From assembly GCA_024742475.1 (NCBI GenBank), contig JANSYI010000027.1:62001-126000 (forward strand): a stretch of DNA of 64,000 nucleotides. The letters are read 5' to 3'. Under the pieces are notes generated by a model. It was given only the letters and a program-made list of their open reading frames with translations. It made no database searches and was not told the origin of the DNA. The position numbers were made by a program, and so were the translations under genes. This document shows, in pieces, positions 37,075-46,030 of this stretch; positions within the stretch are counted from its first letter, which is position 1, and each line of letters starts with the position of its first letter. Origin of the DNA: a bacterium. Its GTDB lineage: Bacteria > Myxococcota_A > Polyangia > Nannocystales > Nannocystaceae.

Positions 37075-37703
37075 CGGGAGGCCTCGAACCCGACCATCGG
37101 CGGCGGGGTCGTGCGGAGCGTGTAGGGATCGAAGACGGTCACGATCTGCGCGACGTCCCCCTCGTAGCGGGCCGAGACGCCCTCGACGTAGAATGCGACG
37201 TCGGCGACCTCTTCGCTCGGCTCGCCGAGCGCGAGCTCGATGTCGGCGCGCGTGTTCCCAGGGGTCACGACACCGGCGTAGTTCGAGCCTTCGAGCGCCG
37301 CGACCGAGAGGACCTGTGACACGGGGTCGATGTCCGGCCCCGCCGGGGACGCGAGCAACACTTCGAGACCAGACGTGTCGAAAGTCGTGAACAGCAGGTT
37401 TCCAAAGCGCAGGCTCGAGTCCGGAGCGCCCAAGAAAGGTTCGACGTCGCTCCAGCGGCTTCCGAGAGCCACCGCGCCGATGCCGACGCCGGGCACGATC
37501 GCGTCATCGGGCGCGCCGGTCGTGCTCTCGCCGGCGGGATCGGCATTGCTTGTGGCTGAGGCGTCCGCGGTCACGGTCCCCGGCGATGCCGTCGTTGCGG
37601 TCGAGCCTCCTCCCGAGGAGCTGGCGCCCCCCATGGGGGCGTCGCCACCGTCCGCCGCGCACCCGAGTGCGCAGCAGAGACCGAGCATGATGCTGCAGCG
37701 CAT
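37071..37703 (-). CDS. Lipoprotein of unknown function, middle gene of amidohydrolase operon
   Basis: The precursor has 210 residues; the ATG at 37701-37703 gives MRCSIMLGLCCALGC with lipobox Cys15. A Ser/Thr/Gly linker follows to ~70. The domain after it reads VGIGAVALGSRWSDVEPFLGAP ... VLSVAALEGSNYAGVVTPGNTRADIELALGEP. This matches the style of small domains that recur in bacterial lipoproteins with a repeated G-x-I/V-x-L-G pattern (two copies, so probably an internal duplication). It is coupled by overlap to the amidohydrolase and lies 4 bases after the preceding lipoprotein gene. Confidence 0.72.
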   Translation of the reverse strand: MRCSIMLGLCCALGCAADGGDAPMGGASSSGGGSTATTASPGTVTADASATSNADPAGESTTGAPDDAIVPGVGIGAVALGSRWSDVEPFLGAPDSSLRFGNLLFTTFDTSGLEVLLASPAGPDIDPVSQVLSVAALEGSNYAGVVTPGNTRADIELALGEPSEEVADVAFYVEGVSARYEGDVAQIVTVFDPYTLRTTPPPMVGFEASR

Positions 37704-37707
37704 CGAC

Positions 37708-38307
37708 TCAGGCCGGGTCCTCGAGCGTGACCGCGACGACGGTTGGCTCGCCCGCCGCGATCTCGAAGGCCACTTCGCCCGTGGGATCTTCTTCACCCGG
37801 GGAGGTGGGCGACGGTGCGCCGGTGTCGAGATAGGCGATGACGCAGGGCATCTCGCCTGCCGCGAACCCCGTGCCGCCCAGCTCGACCGTCTGAGGGAAC
37901 ACGGGCCCGGGCTCCTGGACGAAGGCTCCGGGAGGTCCGGCAGGGGGGCATGCGCCGAACATCGCGACGGTCAGCGATCCCTCGAGCGTGCCCTCGTAGT
38001 TGACGTCGACGATGACGTCTCCTTCGACGCCCTCTTCACCTCCGCTCGAGCTCGTTGCGCCGGTCGACGAGCTTTCTGCGTCGGTCGGCCCGGTCGACGA
38101 CGTCGTCTCGGCGGCGTCGGTCGTTTCGACTTCGGAGGTCGAGCCGTCGCTGGTGGACGCGGGGTCGGTCGTGCCGGTCGAAGACGTCGGGTCGGCTTCG
38201 GTTTCGCTCGATGTCGTTCCCGAGGTCGAGCCTCCTTCGTCGGAGGAGTCGCAGGACGCGGCGAGGATGAGGGCGCCGCACAGAAAGCTGTATTGGAGGG
38301 TCTTCAT
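37708..38307 (-). CDS. Lipoprotein of unknown function, first gene of amidohydrolase operon
   Basis: The precursor has 199 residues with signal MKTLQYSFLCGALILAASC and lipobox Cys19. The linker (~20-95) is almost entirely Ser, Thr, Glu and Asp (TSGTTSSETEADPTSSTGTT). The C-terminal ~100 residues form a small beta-sandwich-like domain (VIVDVNYEGTLEGSLTVAMFG) ending with hydrophobic strands. No named family is recognised. It is divergent from the lipoprotein gene at 38484. Confidence 0.75.
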   Translation of the reverse strand: MKTLQYSFLCGALILAASCDSSDEGGSTSGTTSSETEADPTSSTGTTDPASTSDGSTSEVETTDAAETTSSTGPTDAESSSTGATSSSGGEEGVEGDVIVDVNYEGTLEGSLTVAMFGACPPAGPPGAFVQEPGPVFPQTVELGGTGFAAGEMPCVIAYLDTGAPSPTSPGEEDPTGEVAFEIAAGEPTVVAVTLEDPA

Positions 38308-38483
38308 CGCAACTTGGGCGCGGTATTGCGCATCCGCGACGCGCTGTGGCGAAAAAACGACCTTTGAGTAGATTAAGTAAACAAGGGCACAGATCGCGGC
38401 GAAGCCGGGCTCAGGGGCCTGTTCTCCGCACATCGCCGAGTGCGTCTCGCAACCTCGGCCGTGGACGCGCGTCGTGATCCTCG
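38308..38483. promoter_or_regulatory. AT-richer divergent intergenic region
   Basis: This 176-base region separates two divergent lipoprotein genes and is visibly richer in A and T than its surroundings around 38350-38390 (GAAAAAACGACC, GATTAAGTAAAC). It must hold promoters for both directions. I could not assign a convincing -35/-10 pair or operator, so only the location is asserted. Confidence 0.35.
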
Positions 38484-39353
38484 ATGCGACGCCTTCTACT
38501 GTTGCCGGTCGTGCTCGCGCTCGGGTGCCACGAGGACGTGCCCGGGGGCGGGGCGGGATTCGGCTCCGGAGCCGATGGTGGCGACGCGTCGAGCGGCGGC
38601 GCAGCCGAGCCAGGGCCCGGCGAGATGGGAACGGGCAGTCACGACTCGCACGCGTCCGGTGGTGCAGAGGAATCCGGCTCGACCGGCTTCGACCCCGTCG
38701 ATGCCACCACGTCGGGCGAGCCCACCTCTGACGGAGCCTCGAGCACGAGCGCCGCCGAAGATACGGGGGACTCCAGCACCGGCGACGAGACCGAGGGTGA
38801 CTCCGAGGACGTCCCGGTCGACCTCGACCCCTGCGGCTACCCGCTCGACGGACCCTGGATCGAGATCGAGTACGACCAGGCCGGCGGCAGCGCAACGTCC
38901 CCTTCGTGGAGCTTCTCCAACACGCCAGGCTGGGGTGAGGCGCAGTGGGCTGCGTCCAACGCGAGTTGGCCCGAAGTCTGGGACCTCTACCAAAACATCA
39001 ACGTCTCGAGCGACCCGATCGGCGTGCTCGCAGTTGTCGGCAGCTCCGCTCGGCTTCAGCTCATGCTCGGCTTCGAGGAGCTCATCGACTACGACTCCGC
39101 GACCGTGTGTGTCGAGGGTCGTAGCGTGTCGACATCGGCGTCCGTGCAATTCGAGGCCTACAACCCCCTGACGGGAGTTGGGAACGGCGGCACGATGGCC
39201 CACGATTGGAGCATGCACGCGACGGGTCTCGATCTGGGCCACTGCTTCGAAGTCGGCGGTGGTGTACAGGCCGTCCGGCTCGATGCGACCGGCGGGAGCG
39301 CGTCGCTGGGTGTCAAACGCATGCGCCTGATTTTGCATGGCGCGGTTTACTGA
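38484..39353 (+). CDS. Lipoprotein with carbohydrate-binding-like beta domain
   Basis: The precursor has 289 residues with signal MRRLLLLPVVLALGC and lipobox Cys15. A Gly/Ser/Glu/Asp linker runs to ~115. The remaining ~170 residues are strand-rich (WIEIEYDQAGGSATSPSWSF, ARLQLMLGFEELIDYDSATV, VQAVRLDATGGSASLGVKRM), like a jelly-roll binding domain. No catalytic residues stand out. It is monocistronic and divergent from the amidohydrolase operon. Confidence 0.7.
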   Translation: MRRLLLLPVVLALGCHEDVPGGGAGFGSGADGGDASSGGAAEPGPGEMGTGSHDSHASGGAEESGSTGFDPVDATTSGEPTSDGASSTSAAEDTGDSSTGDETEGDSEDVPVDLDPCGYPLDGPWIEIEYDQAGGSATSPSWSFSNTPGWGEAQWAASNASWPEVWDLYQNINVSSDPIGVLAVVGSSARLQLMLGFEELIDYDSATVCVEGRSVSTSASVQFEAYNPLTGVGNGGTMAHDWSMHATGLDLGHCFEVGGGVQAVRLDATGGSASLGVKRMRLILHGAVY

Positions 39354-39400
39354 GATGATCGCTTGCGACCCGCTGCGCAGACTTCATATCTAAAGGCGGG

Positions 39401-39967
39401 ATGCGACGGTTGAACGCAGGCGAGTCGGTACCCGACTTCACGGTGACGAACCTGAAGGGCGAAAACCTCTCGCCGGCGGTTCTCGCGGGGGCGCCCTGCC
39501 TGCTAGCCTTTCACCGCTACGCTCGATGTGCCATCTGCAACGATCGCATCAGTGAGTTCCGCCGGACGATCCCCGAGCTCACCGCGACCACAGGCCTGCG
39601 CGTCCTGTTCTTCTGTCACTCCGACCGCGACCGTCTGCAGCGGGAGTTCGGAAAGACCTCGCTGCCGTTCGATGTGGTCGCCGACCCCGAGCGTCGCGTG
39701 TACGCGAAGTTCGGCGTCACGAAGAGCCTTACTCGGACCCTGCGACCGAAGTCCATCCGCAGTGGGGTTCGAGCCCGTCGTGCCATGCCGAACGACGGAC
39801 GGGGCCCGGGGCTCGAACGACCGCTGACGATGATTCCCGCCGAGTTCTTCGTCGACACCACCGGGACGATCGCCGCGACGCACTACGGGGAGTTCCTCGG
39901 CGACGTGTGGTCGAGCGAGACCATCGTCCGGTTCGCAAAGGCGCACGCGCAGGACTCCGCGAGCTAG
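39401..39967 (+). CDS. Peroxiredoxin-like (AhpC/TSA family) protein
   Basis: This 188-residue thioredoxin-fold protein has ES(V)PDFTVTNLKGENLS at the N-terminus and the redox site RYARCAICN with Cys43 and Cys46, the pattern of the PRX-like2 group. VVADPERRVYAKFGV and IPAEFFVDTTGTI complete the fold. Predicted role: thiol-dependent peroxide or disulfide reduction in the cytosol (no signal peptide). It starts 7 bases after a good AAAGG site and ends 51 bases before the CNNM-like gene. Confidence 0.88.
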   Translation: MRRLNAGESVPDFTVTNLKGENLSPAVLAGAPCLLAFHRYARCAICNDRISEFRRTIPELTATTGLRVLFFCHSDRDRLQREFGKTSLPFDVVADPERRVYAKFGVTKSLTRTLRPKSIRSGVRARRAMPNDGRGPGLERPLTMIPAEFFVDTTGTIAATHYGEFLGDVWSSETIVRFAKAHAQDSAS

Positions 39968-40018
39968 CAACGCGGGGGTGCACGCTGGCGGCTGCGTGGC
40001 TTATCCTCCGCGGACCGC

Positions 40019-41098
40019 ATGAGTGCCGACGTCAGCCTGCTCGTCTTCTACCTGATGCTTGCGCTGGGCGTCTCGTTTGCGTGCTCCATCTTCGAAGCGG
40101 TGCTGCTCTCCATCACCCCGGGGTACGTGGCTGCGCTCGAAAAAGAAGGGAGCCCGGCGGCCGCGCGCATCACTGCGCTCAAAGGCAGCATCGACCGGCC
40201 CATGGCGGCGATCCTCAGCCTCAACACCATCGCCCACACCGTAGGCGCGGCCGGAGTCGGCGCGCAGTCGGCAAAGGTGTTCGTCAGCGTGCCGATGGGA
40301 GCGATCTCCGGCGTCCTGACGGTGCTGATCCTGTTCGTCTCGGAGATCGTCCCCAAGTCGCTCGGCGCCACCAACTGGAAGAAGCTCGCCCCGGCGGTCG
40401 CGGCCGCGCTGATCCCGGTCACGTTCGTGATGACGTACACCGGCTTCGTGCCCGTCTCGAACTGGGTCACGCGCAAGCTCGGGGGCGGCAAGCACGGCAC
40501 CGAGCCCAGCCGCGAGGAGATCAGCGCGATCGCCGAACGCGGGGCCCAGCGCGGACTCTTCGCCGCGAGTGAGGGGCGGGTGCTCAACAACCTGTTCCGG
40601 CTCGGCGAGGTGCGGGCGACCGACGTGATGACGCCGCGCACGGTGGTCTTTGCGCTGCCCGAGGCCGAGACGGTCGGCGCCCTCATCGAACGCGATGAAC
40701 CATTTCGGTTCTCTCGCATCCCGATCCACCAAGGCACGCTGGACCAGGTCACCGGCTACGTTCTGCGCAGCGACATCCTGCTGGCCGCGGCCCGAGACGA
40801 GCTCGACACCCCGCTGTCGAAGCTGAGGCGCGATCTGAAGACGGTGGGCGACGAGCTCCCGCTCTCCGATCTGCTCGAGCAGCTGCTCGAACAGCAGACC
40901 CACATGGCGCTGGTCATCGACGCGCACGGCACCTCTACCGGCCTCGTCACGCTCGAGGACGTGGTCGAGACGCTCTTCGGGACCGAGATCATCGACGAAG
41001 CCGACAACGTGGCCGACCTGCGGGAGCTGGCCCGAAAGAAGTGGCAAGAGCGAGCCAAGCGCCTGGGCATGGTCGACGACGGCGAGCCCTCGGAGTGA
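40019..41098 (+). CDS. CNNM/CorC-type membrane protein with DUF21 and CBS domains
   Basis: The protein has 359 residues. Residues ~1-165 form the DUF21 membrane domain with three to four helices (for example LLVFYLMLALGVSFACSIFE and SGVLTVLILFVSEIVPKSLG). Residues ~195-320 hold two CBS motifs (RVLNNLFRLGEVRATDVMTP and ALVIDAHGTSTGLVTLEDVVE). Family role: Mg2+/Co2+ homeostasis, either transport or its regulation. The usual C-terminal HlyC/CorC TerC-like domain is absent; the protein ends soon after CBS2. It follows the peroxiredoxin-like gene. Confidence 0.9.
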   Translation: MSADVSLLVFYLMLALGVSFACSIFEAVLLSITPGYVAALEKEGSPAAARITALKGSIDRPMAAILSLNTIAHTVGAAGVGAQSAKVFVSVPMGAISGVLTVLILFVSEIVPKSLGATNWKKLAPAVAAALIPVTFVMTYTGFVPVSNWVTRKLGGGKHGTEPSREEISAIAERGAQRGLFAASEGRVLNNLFRLGEVRATDVMTPRTVVFALPEAETVGALIERDEPFRFSRIPIHQGTLDQVTGYVLRSDILLAAARDELDTPLSKLRRDLKTVGDELPLSDLLEQLLEQQTHMALVIDAHGTSTGLVTLEDVVETLFGTEIIDEADNVADLRELARKKWQERAKRLGMVDDGEPSE

Positions 41099-41104
41099 GC
41101 GCTG

Positions 41105-42007
41105 CTACGGCAGCCACCACTTGGAGTAGCCGACCGCATCGTCGAGCGGAATGAGGAAGAGCGGCGCGGTGCCGAAGAGAAACGCGAGGTGCAGGGCAAT
41201 CGCGGCCGGGACCGGCAGCGAGGTCTTCACCCTCGCGGTCGCGACGACGACGAGCCCGTGCACGATGAAGAACGCGAGCGTCCAACCCGCGTAGCGACTC
41301 CAGCCGCCTTGGAAGGCGACGAGAAGATACTCGTGCATGAGCCCGCTGAGCACGAAGACCAGCATGGTCGCGCGCGCGGGCGAGCGGCGACCGCCCGCGG
41401 GGATGAAGACGTTGCGAAAGGCCCACCGCGTGATGAAGCGGTTCCAACGACGGCCCCAGAACTCTCCGGGCGAGCGGGCCAACATCGGCGCCTCGAAGCT
41501 CTCGCTCATGTGCAGCCCAGTGAGCATCAGAGCCCCCGTGAGCGCATCGGCGACCCCCGAGATGCTGGCATACACGTAGATCATCGACCACGCCGTGAAG
41601 CCGACGGTGGACGCGGTGATGTCGTCCACCGATCGGTTCACGCCGACCACGACCACGACGACACCGAGCTTCGCAGCCGCGCGGAGCAGCCGAGCGACCC
41701 CGCGTCGTTTGTTCTCGGCTGCCTCGGCAGAAGTCCTCGGCAGCCGCGCGTCGGCGGGCACGCCCCACCAAAGCCAAAAGCGCCACCCTGCAGCAACGTC
41801 GGGTTCACGGCCATGCGCCCGCTCCCAAACCCGCGCCGCCCAAACCACCGCAAACGCGGACACGATCAGCCGAAGCCACTGCGGTGAAGACGGCGCGACG
41901 AAGGGGATCACCGAAGCGCAGCCAACCCCGAGCGCACCGGGGATCCTGCGCGAACGAACGAGCAACGCCAGGCCGGCAGCGAGGACCGCGGGCATGATCC
42001 AACCCAT
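41105..42007 (-). CDS. MBOAT-family membrane acyltransferase (wax-synthase-like)
   Basis: The protein has 300 residues and about eight hydrophobic segments. The active-site His lies in the C-terminal half (VFVLSGLMHEYLLVAF). The preceding loop has the family signature SPGEFWGRRWNRFITRW, like the wax-synthase/alginate O-acetyltransferase branch. Predicted reaction: acyl transfer from acyl-CoA or acyl carrier to an acceptor in the membrane. The ATG at 42005-42007 is chosen. It is convergent with the CNNM-like gene. Confidence 0.82.
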   Translation of the reverse strand: MGWIMPAVLAAGLALLVRSRRIPGALGVGCASVIPFVAPSSPQWLRLIVSAFAVVWAARVWERAHGREPDVAAGWRFWLWWGVPADARLPRTSAEAAENKRRGVARLLRAAAKLGVVVVVVGVNRSVDDITASTVGFTAWSMIYVYASISGVADALTGALMLTGLHMSESFEAPMLARSPGEFWGRRWNRFITRWAFRNVFIPAGGRRSPARATMLVFVLSGLMHEYLLVAFQGGWSRYAGWTLAFFIVHGLVVVATARVKTSLPVPAAIALHLAFLFGTAPLFLIPLDDAVGYSKWWLP

Positions 42008-42304
42008 CGCGGGCACGACGCTAACACGCGGGAATCGACGAGACTGCGGCCGGGCGGTGCCCCATCGGTCGGCTGTCGCCACGCGCGCGACCCCTATGCA
42101 TACCGAGAATCAGCATGATCCAAATGTCGCGAAGCAGGGCAACGTGAGGAGTGTCGTCAGAACGCCGCAAGCCTCCTGGACGGCCGCTCGCAGCCGCACA
42201 GAGCCTCGTAGCGTGATTGCGCCAGAGGCGCGACGAGACGCGGGGCGCAATGCCACGGGCCGATCCTGAATCGGCGCTGCCAGGGTTTCGTCGAGAAAAG
42301 CACC

Positions 42305-42745
42305 ATGGCTTTTGAACGGATCATCGCCATCTCCCTCTTCCTTGCCGTCCCCGTCGCGACCGACGCCTCCGCCGCAACCCCCACCGCAGAGGCCTCCGAA
42401 ACCAAGCTGTCCATCAAGGCCACCGTCGAACACGACGGGTCCACCCTCGCCGCTGCCGGCACCTCCGTCGTCGGAGGCACCGCCAAGCTCCGCGCTGCCG
42501 ACGACGACCACGCCCACGACCTCTCGGTCACCGTCCTCTCCTCCTCCGACAAGGGCTACGCGGTCAAGATCGCCTACGCACGCGACGGCAAGCGCGTCGC
42601 CAAGGCCAAGACCGTCGAGGTCTCTGGCGACGAGCTCACGCTCGATCTGAAGGGCAGCAAGATCACCGTCTCTCTCGCGCCGGCCAAGCGCAAGCGCTCC
42701 CGCATCGAGCTTCCCAAGAGCGATGATCCCCTCGCGGGTCTGTGA
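42305..42745 (+). CDS. Secreted Lys-rich small protein of unknown function
   Basis: The precursor has 146 residues with a signal (MAFERIIAISLFLAVPVATDASA). The mature part is a run of beta strands with many Lys and Asp (KLSIKATVEHDGSTLAA, KGYAVKIAYARDGKRVAKAK) and no Cys, compatible with a small periplasmic beta-sandwich. No family is recognised. It has its own strong terminator. The 297-base gap upstream (42008-42304) shows no gene and presumably carries divergent promoters. Confidence 0.72.
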   Translation: MAFERIIAISLFLAVPVATDASAATPTAEASETKLSIKATVEHDGSTLAAAGTSVVGGTAKLRAADDDHAHDLSVTVLSSSDKGYAVKIAYARDGKRVAKAKTVEVSGDELTLDLKGSKITVSLAPAKRKRSRIELPKSDDPLAGL

Positions 42746-42766
42746 CCCCGATCCCTCTGCGACCCT

Positions 42767-42802
42767 CGCGGGGCTTCCCTACCCAGGAAGCCCCGCGTTT
42801 TT
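42767..42802 (+). terminator. Rho-independent terminator
   Basis: CGCGGGGCTTCC (42767-42778) pairs perfectly with GGAAGCCCCGCG (42786-42797) around a seven-base loop, directly followed by TTTTT (42798-42802). It lies 22 bases after the stop of the secreted Lys-rich protein gene. It is the clearest intrinsic terminator in the window. Confidence 0.95.
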
Positions 42803-42890
42803 CTTGGTTCGGCGCGAAACAACCTACACGAAAGAATACACCGCGAAAACGCGGGCTTGCCATGTGTGCTGGGGTCACTAGGTTGCCTCC

Positions 42891-43439
42891 GTGAGTGCTC
42901 CCGCTGCCACCTTCGCCGACGTTCCCGCCGTCTCCACCGAGTCTCCGGCCGTGGTCGACGCCGAGCGCATGGCCCAGACACACCTCGCGCGTACCGCCGA
43001 GGTCGACAAGGTCGGCAGCGTCGTTCGCTGGATGGAAGACATCGTCCGCGTGCCAGGCACCAAGTTTGGCGTCGGTCTCGATGCGATCCTCGGATTCTTG
43101 CTCCCGGGCGTCGGCGATGCCGTCACCGGAACCGTGGCCCTGTCCCTGCTGGTCACCGCCATGCGCCGCGGAGTGCCACGGGTCGTCGTGCTGCGGATGT
43201 TCCTCAACATCGCCGTCGACGTGCTCGTCGGCATGGTCCCCGTCGTCGGTGACGCGTTCGACCTCGTGTGGCGCAGCAACGTCCGCAACCTCGAGCTCCT
43301 CGAGCGCCACCAGGGCGAGCTCGAGCCGAAAGCCCGCCCCGGCGACTACGCGATCGTTGCCGCCGCCGTCGCGATGGTCGGTGCGAGCGTGGCGGCGCCG
43401 ATCTTCGCCCTGGGCTACCTCATCGGCCTGGTGCTGTAG
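42891..43439 (+). CDS. DUF4112-family membrane protein
   Basis: The protein has 182 residues and starts with GTG. The pattern RWMEDIVRVPGTKFGVGLDA followed by ILGFLLPGVGDAVTGTVALS, then MFLNIAVDVLVGMVPVVGDAFD and WRSNVRNLELLERH, is the hallmark of DUF4112 proteins. Three hydrophobic segments are visible, two central and one C-terminal (AIVAAAVAMVGASVAAPIFA). The function of the family is unknown; it is a small inner-membrane protein. It starts 9 bases before the alcohol dehydrogenase gene ends the spacer, so the two may be co-transcribed. Confidence 0.88.
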   Translation: MSAPAATFADVPAVSTESPAVVDAERMAQTHLARTAEVDKVGSVVRWMEDIVRVPGTKFGVGLDAILGFLLPGVGDAVTGTVALSLLVTAMRRGVPRVVVLRMFLNIAVDVLVGMVPVVGDAFDLVWRSNVRNLELLERHQGELEPKARPGDYAIVAAAVAMVGASVAAPIFALGYLIGLVL

Positions 43440-43448
43440 TCTTCGTCC

Positions 43449-44405
43449 GTGCTCGCCCTCGTCTTCGAAGACGCGCTCCACCTCGTCGACATCGACCCCC
43501 CCATCCCCGAGCCGCACGAAGCGGTGGTCCGGGTGCATCGGGCGGGCATCTGCGGCACGGACCTCGCGATCTCGAGAGGCTACGCCGACGTCCGCGGCGT
43601 GCTCGGCCACGAGTTCGTGGGAGAGGTGGTCGACGCGCAGATGGCCCCCCAGTGGATCGGCCGACGAGTCGTGGGCGAGATCAACGTCGCGTGTGGCTCG
43701 TGTGGCCGCTGCCGCGCGGGGCTCGGCAATCACTGCTCGCGACGCGAGGTCGTCGGAGTGCGCGGCCGTGACGGCGCGATGGCCGAAGAGGTCGTCGTCC
43801 CCGTGTCCAATCTACACGAGGTCCCCGACGTGCTCGACGACGACGCCGCGGTGTTCGTCGAGCCTCTCGCCGCTGCCTTTCGAATCATCGAGCAGCTCGA
43901 CATCGACGCGTCGACGCGGGTCGGCGTGTGGGGCGATGGTCGGCTGGGCTTGCTCATCGCGATGGCGATGGCGACGACCGGCTGCGGCTTGACCGTGGTC
44001 GGCCGTCATTCGCACAAGCTCGACCTCGTACGCCACACGGGCGCCACGCTTCGGCGCAGCGACGACGTCATGAGGCCCGACTTCGACGTAGCCATCGACG
44101 CGACGGGACGCTCGGCAGGGTTCGCCGACGCGCTCCGGCACGTACGCCCGGGCGGGACCGTGGTCGTCAAGAGCACGCTCGCCGAGCCGCTCTCGCTCGA
44201 CGCCACGCGGCTCGTCGTCGACGAGATCACGGTGCTCGGCTCCCGCTGCGGTCCCTTCGAGCCGGCGATCGAAGCGCTGGCGGCTGGCACGATCGATCCC
44301 CGCCCGCTCGTGGAGATGGTCTATCCGCTCCGCCACGGCCTCGAGGCGTTCGAGCACGCGTCCCGTTGTGGAGCTTTGAAGGTGCTGCTCGACCCGCGAT
44401 CGTGA
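43449..44405 (+). CDS. Zinc-dependent alcohol dehydrogenase-like oxidoreductase
   Basis: This 318-residue medium-chain dehydrogenase starts with GTG 9 bases after the DUF4112 stop. Catalytic zinc ligands lie in GICGTDLAIS and GHEFVGEV. The structural zinc loop is CGSCGRCRAGLGNHC (C-x2-C-x2-C-x7-C). The Rossmann half has VGVWGDGRLGLLIAMAMA, slightly altered from GxGxxG, and a following basic region that suggests NADP(H). The chain is shorter than the usual ~345 residues. Substrate: an alcohol or polyol, unproven. Confidence 0.87.
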   Translation: MLALVFEDALHLVDIDPPIPEPHEAVVRVHRAGICGTDLAISRGYADVRGVLGHEFVGEVVDAQMAPQWIGRRVVGEINVACGSCGRCRAGLGNHCSRREVVGVRGRDGAMAEEVVVPVSNLHEVPDVLDDDAAVFVEPLAAAFRIIEQLDIDASTRVGVWGDGRLGLLIAMAMATTGCGLTVVGRHSHKLDLVRHTGATLRRSDDVMRPDFDVAIDATGRSAGFADALRHVRPGGTVVVKSTLAEPLSLDATRLVVDEITVLGSRCGPFEPAIEALAAGTIDPRPLVEMVYPLRHGLEAFEHASRCGALKVLLDPRS

Positions 44406-44467
44406 CAGCGTGTCCCTAGGCTGTACGTGGGCGCACCTTTGTCGCCACGTCCTCGACGCGTACCATC

Positions 44468-45973
44468 GTGGGCATGTCGGACTACGACGTGTGCGTGATC
44501 GGTGCGGGACCCGCTGGCTTCGCGGCGGCGATGCGAGCGTGGGACTTTGGCAAGCGCGTCGCTCTCATCGAAAAGGCCGAGCTCGGCGGGTCGGGCGTCC
44601 ACAACGGGGCGCTCAGCTCCAAGACGATGTGGGAGCTCTCCCGCGACTATCGCAACGCCACCCGTCGCGACCGAGGCTTCGTCGCCAACGACCTCGAGGT
44701 CCACTACTCCGCGATGGCCGAGGCCGTCGAGACGGCCACGCAGTCGAAGGTCATGCAGATGGCCCGGCAGCTCAAGGAGCTCCACAAGCCGCGGCCCGGC
44801 TGCCCCGGATCGATCAACCTGATTCAGGGCTACGCGCGGTTCATCGACACCAACCACATCTCGATCGACGGGGGCGCGGCTGGCTCGGCGCGCACGCTCT
44901 CCGCCTCCGACTTCATCATCGCCACCGGATCGCGGCCTCGGATCATCCCGTCGATCGACGTCGATGGCCACACGATCATGACCTCGGACCACATCGCGGG
45001 CCTCGAGGAGTTCCCGCGCAGCCTGGTGATCCTCGGGGCAGGCGTGGTGGGCTGCGAGTTCGCCACCATCTTCGCCAACTTCGGGCAGACCAAGGTCAAC
45101 CTCATCGACCGCGCCGAGCGGGTGCTCCCGTTCGAGGACGCCGACATCTCACGATTGTGCTCGACCAACCTCGAGGCCAAGGGCGTGACGATTCACCACC
45201 GGGCCAAGCTCATCGACATGCGACGGGTCAACGGCCAGGTCGAGTACACGATCGAGCACCCCACCGGGGGGCGCGAGACGATCCAGGTCGAAAAGGCGAT
45301 GATCTCGATCGGCCGTGTGCCGAACACCGACTCGCTCGGCCTCGAAGAGATCGGCGTCAAGCTCAACGAGCGCGGCTACATCGAAGACGAGGACGCGCAG
45401 ACCAACGTCCCGAACATCTGGGCGGTCGGCGACATCACCGACCACGCGGCGCTGGTGAGCGTTGGGGAGATCGAGGGCCGACATGCGGCGGAGCGGATCT
45501 GTGCCGCCACCTCGCACCCGCTCTCGTACGACAACCTCTCCACGATCATGTTCCTCGACCCCGAGGTCGCGGCGATCGGCCTCAACGAACAAGAGGCGCA
45601 GAAGCGGCGAATCCCCTACAAGGTGGCCGTCTACAACTACTCGCTGGTCAACCGCGCAATCGCCATGCGGGCGACCGACGGCTTCGTGAAGCTGCTCGTC
45701 TCCGACGACGACGACATGCGGATCTTGGGGATGCGTTCGTTGGGCGTACACGCTTCGACGAGCCTCGAGGCGGTCTCGCTGATGATTCAGCACGGACGCT
45801 CTGCTCGCGAGCTCGCGGAGCTTCTGCACCCGCACCCCGCGGTCACCGAAGGCCTTCAGGACTGCGTCCGAATGCTCACCGGAACGTCGATCTACAAGCC
45901 CGAGGTGTTTCGCCGAGAGCTTCGTCTGTCCCGAATCGGGTACTCCGAAGACGGCCAGCCCGAGCGGTCCTGA
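44468..45973 (+). CDS. SthA-like FAD-dependent pyridine nucleotide oxidoreductase lacking the redox disulfide
   Basis: The protein has ~501 residues (GTG at 44468 or ATG at 44474). FAD binding: VIGAGPAGFAAAMRAWDFGK. NAD(P) binding: ILGAGVVGCEFATIFANFG. The second FAD motif is NIWAVGDIT. The C-terminal dimer domain has HPHPAVTEG, with the usual His-Glu pair. At the place where lipoamide/glutathione/mercuric reductases have GGxCxxxGCxPSK, this protein reads GGSGVHNGALSSKT, so both cysteines are missing. Soluble transhydrogenases keep one of them. NAD(P)H-dependent transhydrogenation or diaphorase chemistry without disulfide exchange is therefore likely. Confidence 0.87.
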   Translation: MGMSDYDVCVIGAGPAGFAAAMRAWDFGKRVALIEKAELGGSGVHNGALSSKTMWELSRDYRNATRRDRGFVANDLEVHYSAMAEAVETATQSKVMQMARQLKELHKPRPGCPGSINLIQGYARFIDTNHISIDGGAAGSARTLSASDFIIATGSRPRIIPSIDVDGHTIMTSDHIAGLEEFPRSLVILGAGVVGCEFATIFANFGQTKVNLIDRAERVLPFEDADISRLCSTNLEAKGVTIHHRAKLIDMRRVNGQVEYTIEHPTGGRETIQVEKAMISIGRVPNTDSLGLEEIGVKLNERGYIEDEDAQTNVPNIWAVGDITDHAALVSVGEIEGRHAAERICAATSHPLSYDNLSTIMFLDPEVAAIGLNEQEAQKRRIPYKVAVYNYSLVNRAIAMRATDGFVKLLVSDDDDMRILGMRSLGVHASTSLEAVSLMIQHGRSARELAELLHPHPAVTEGLQDCVRMLTGTSIYKPEVFRRELRLSRIGYSEDGQPERS

Positions 45974-46030
45974 GGACAGCGCGAACTCGCGCAGAGATTT
46001 TTCTGCGGGCGGCACTTATGATGGATCTGG

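Noticed and set aside
42008..42304. Possible riboswitch leader before the Lys-rich protein gene
   Set aside because: No conserved riboswitch core or strong stem was recognisable by eye.
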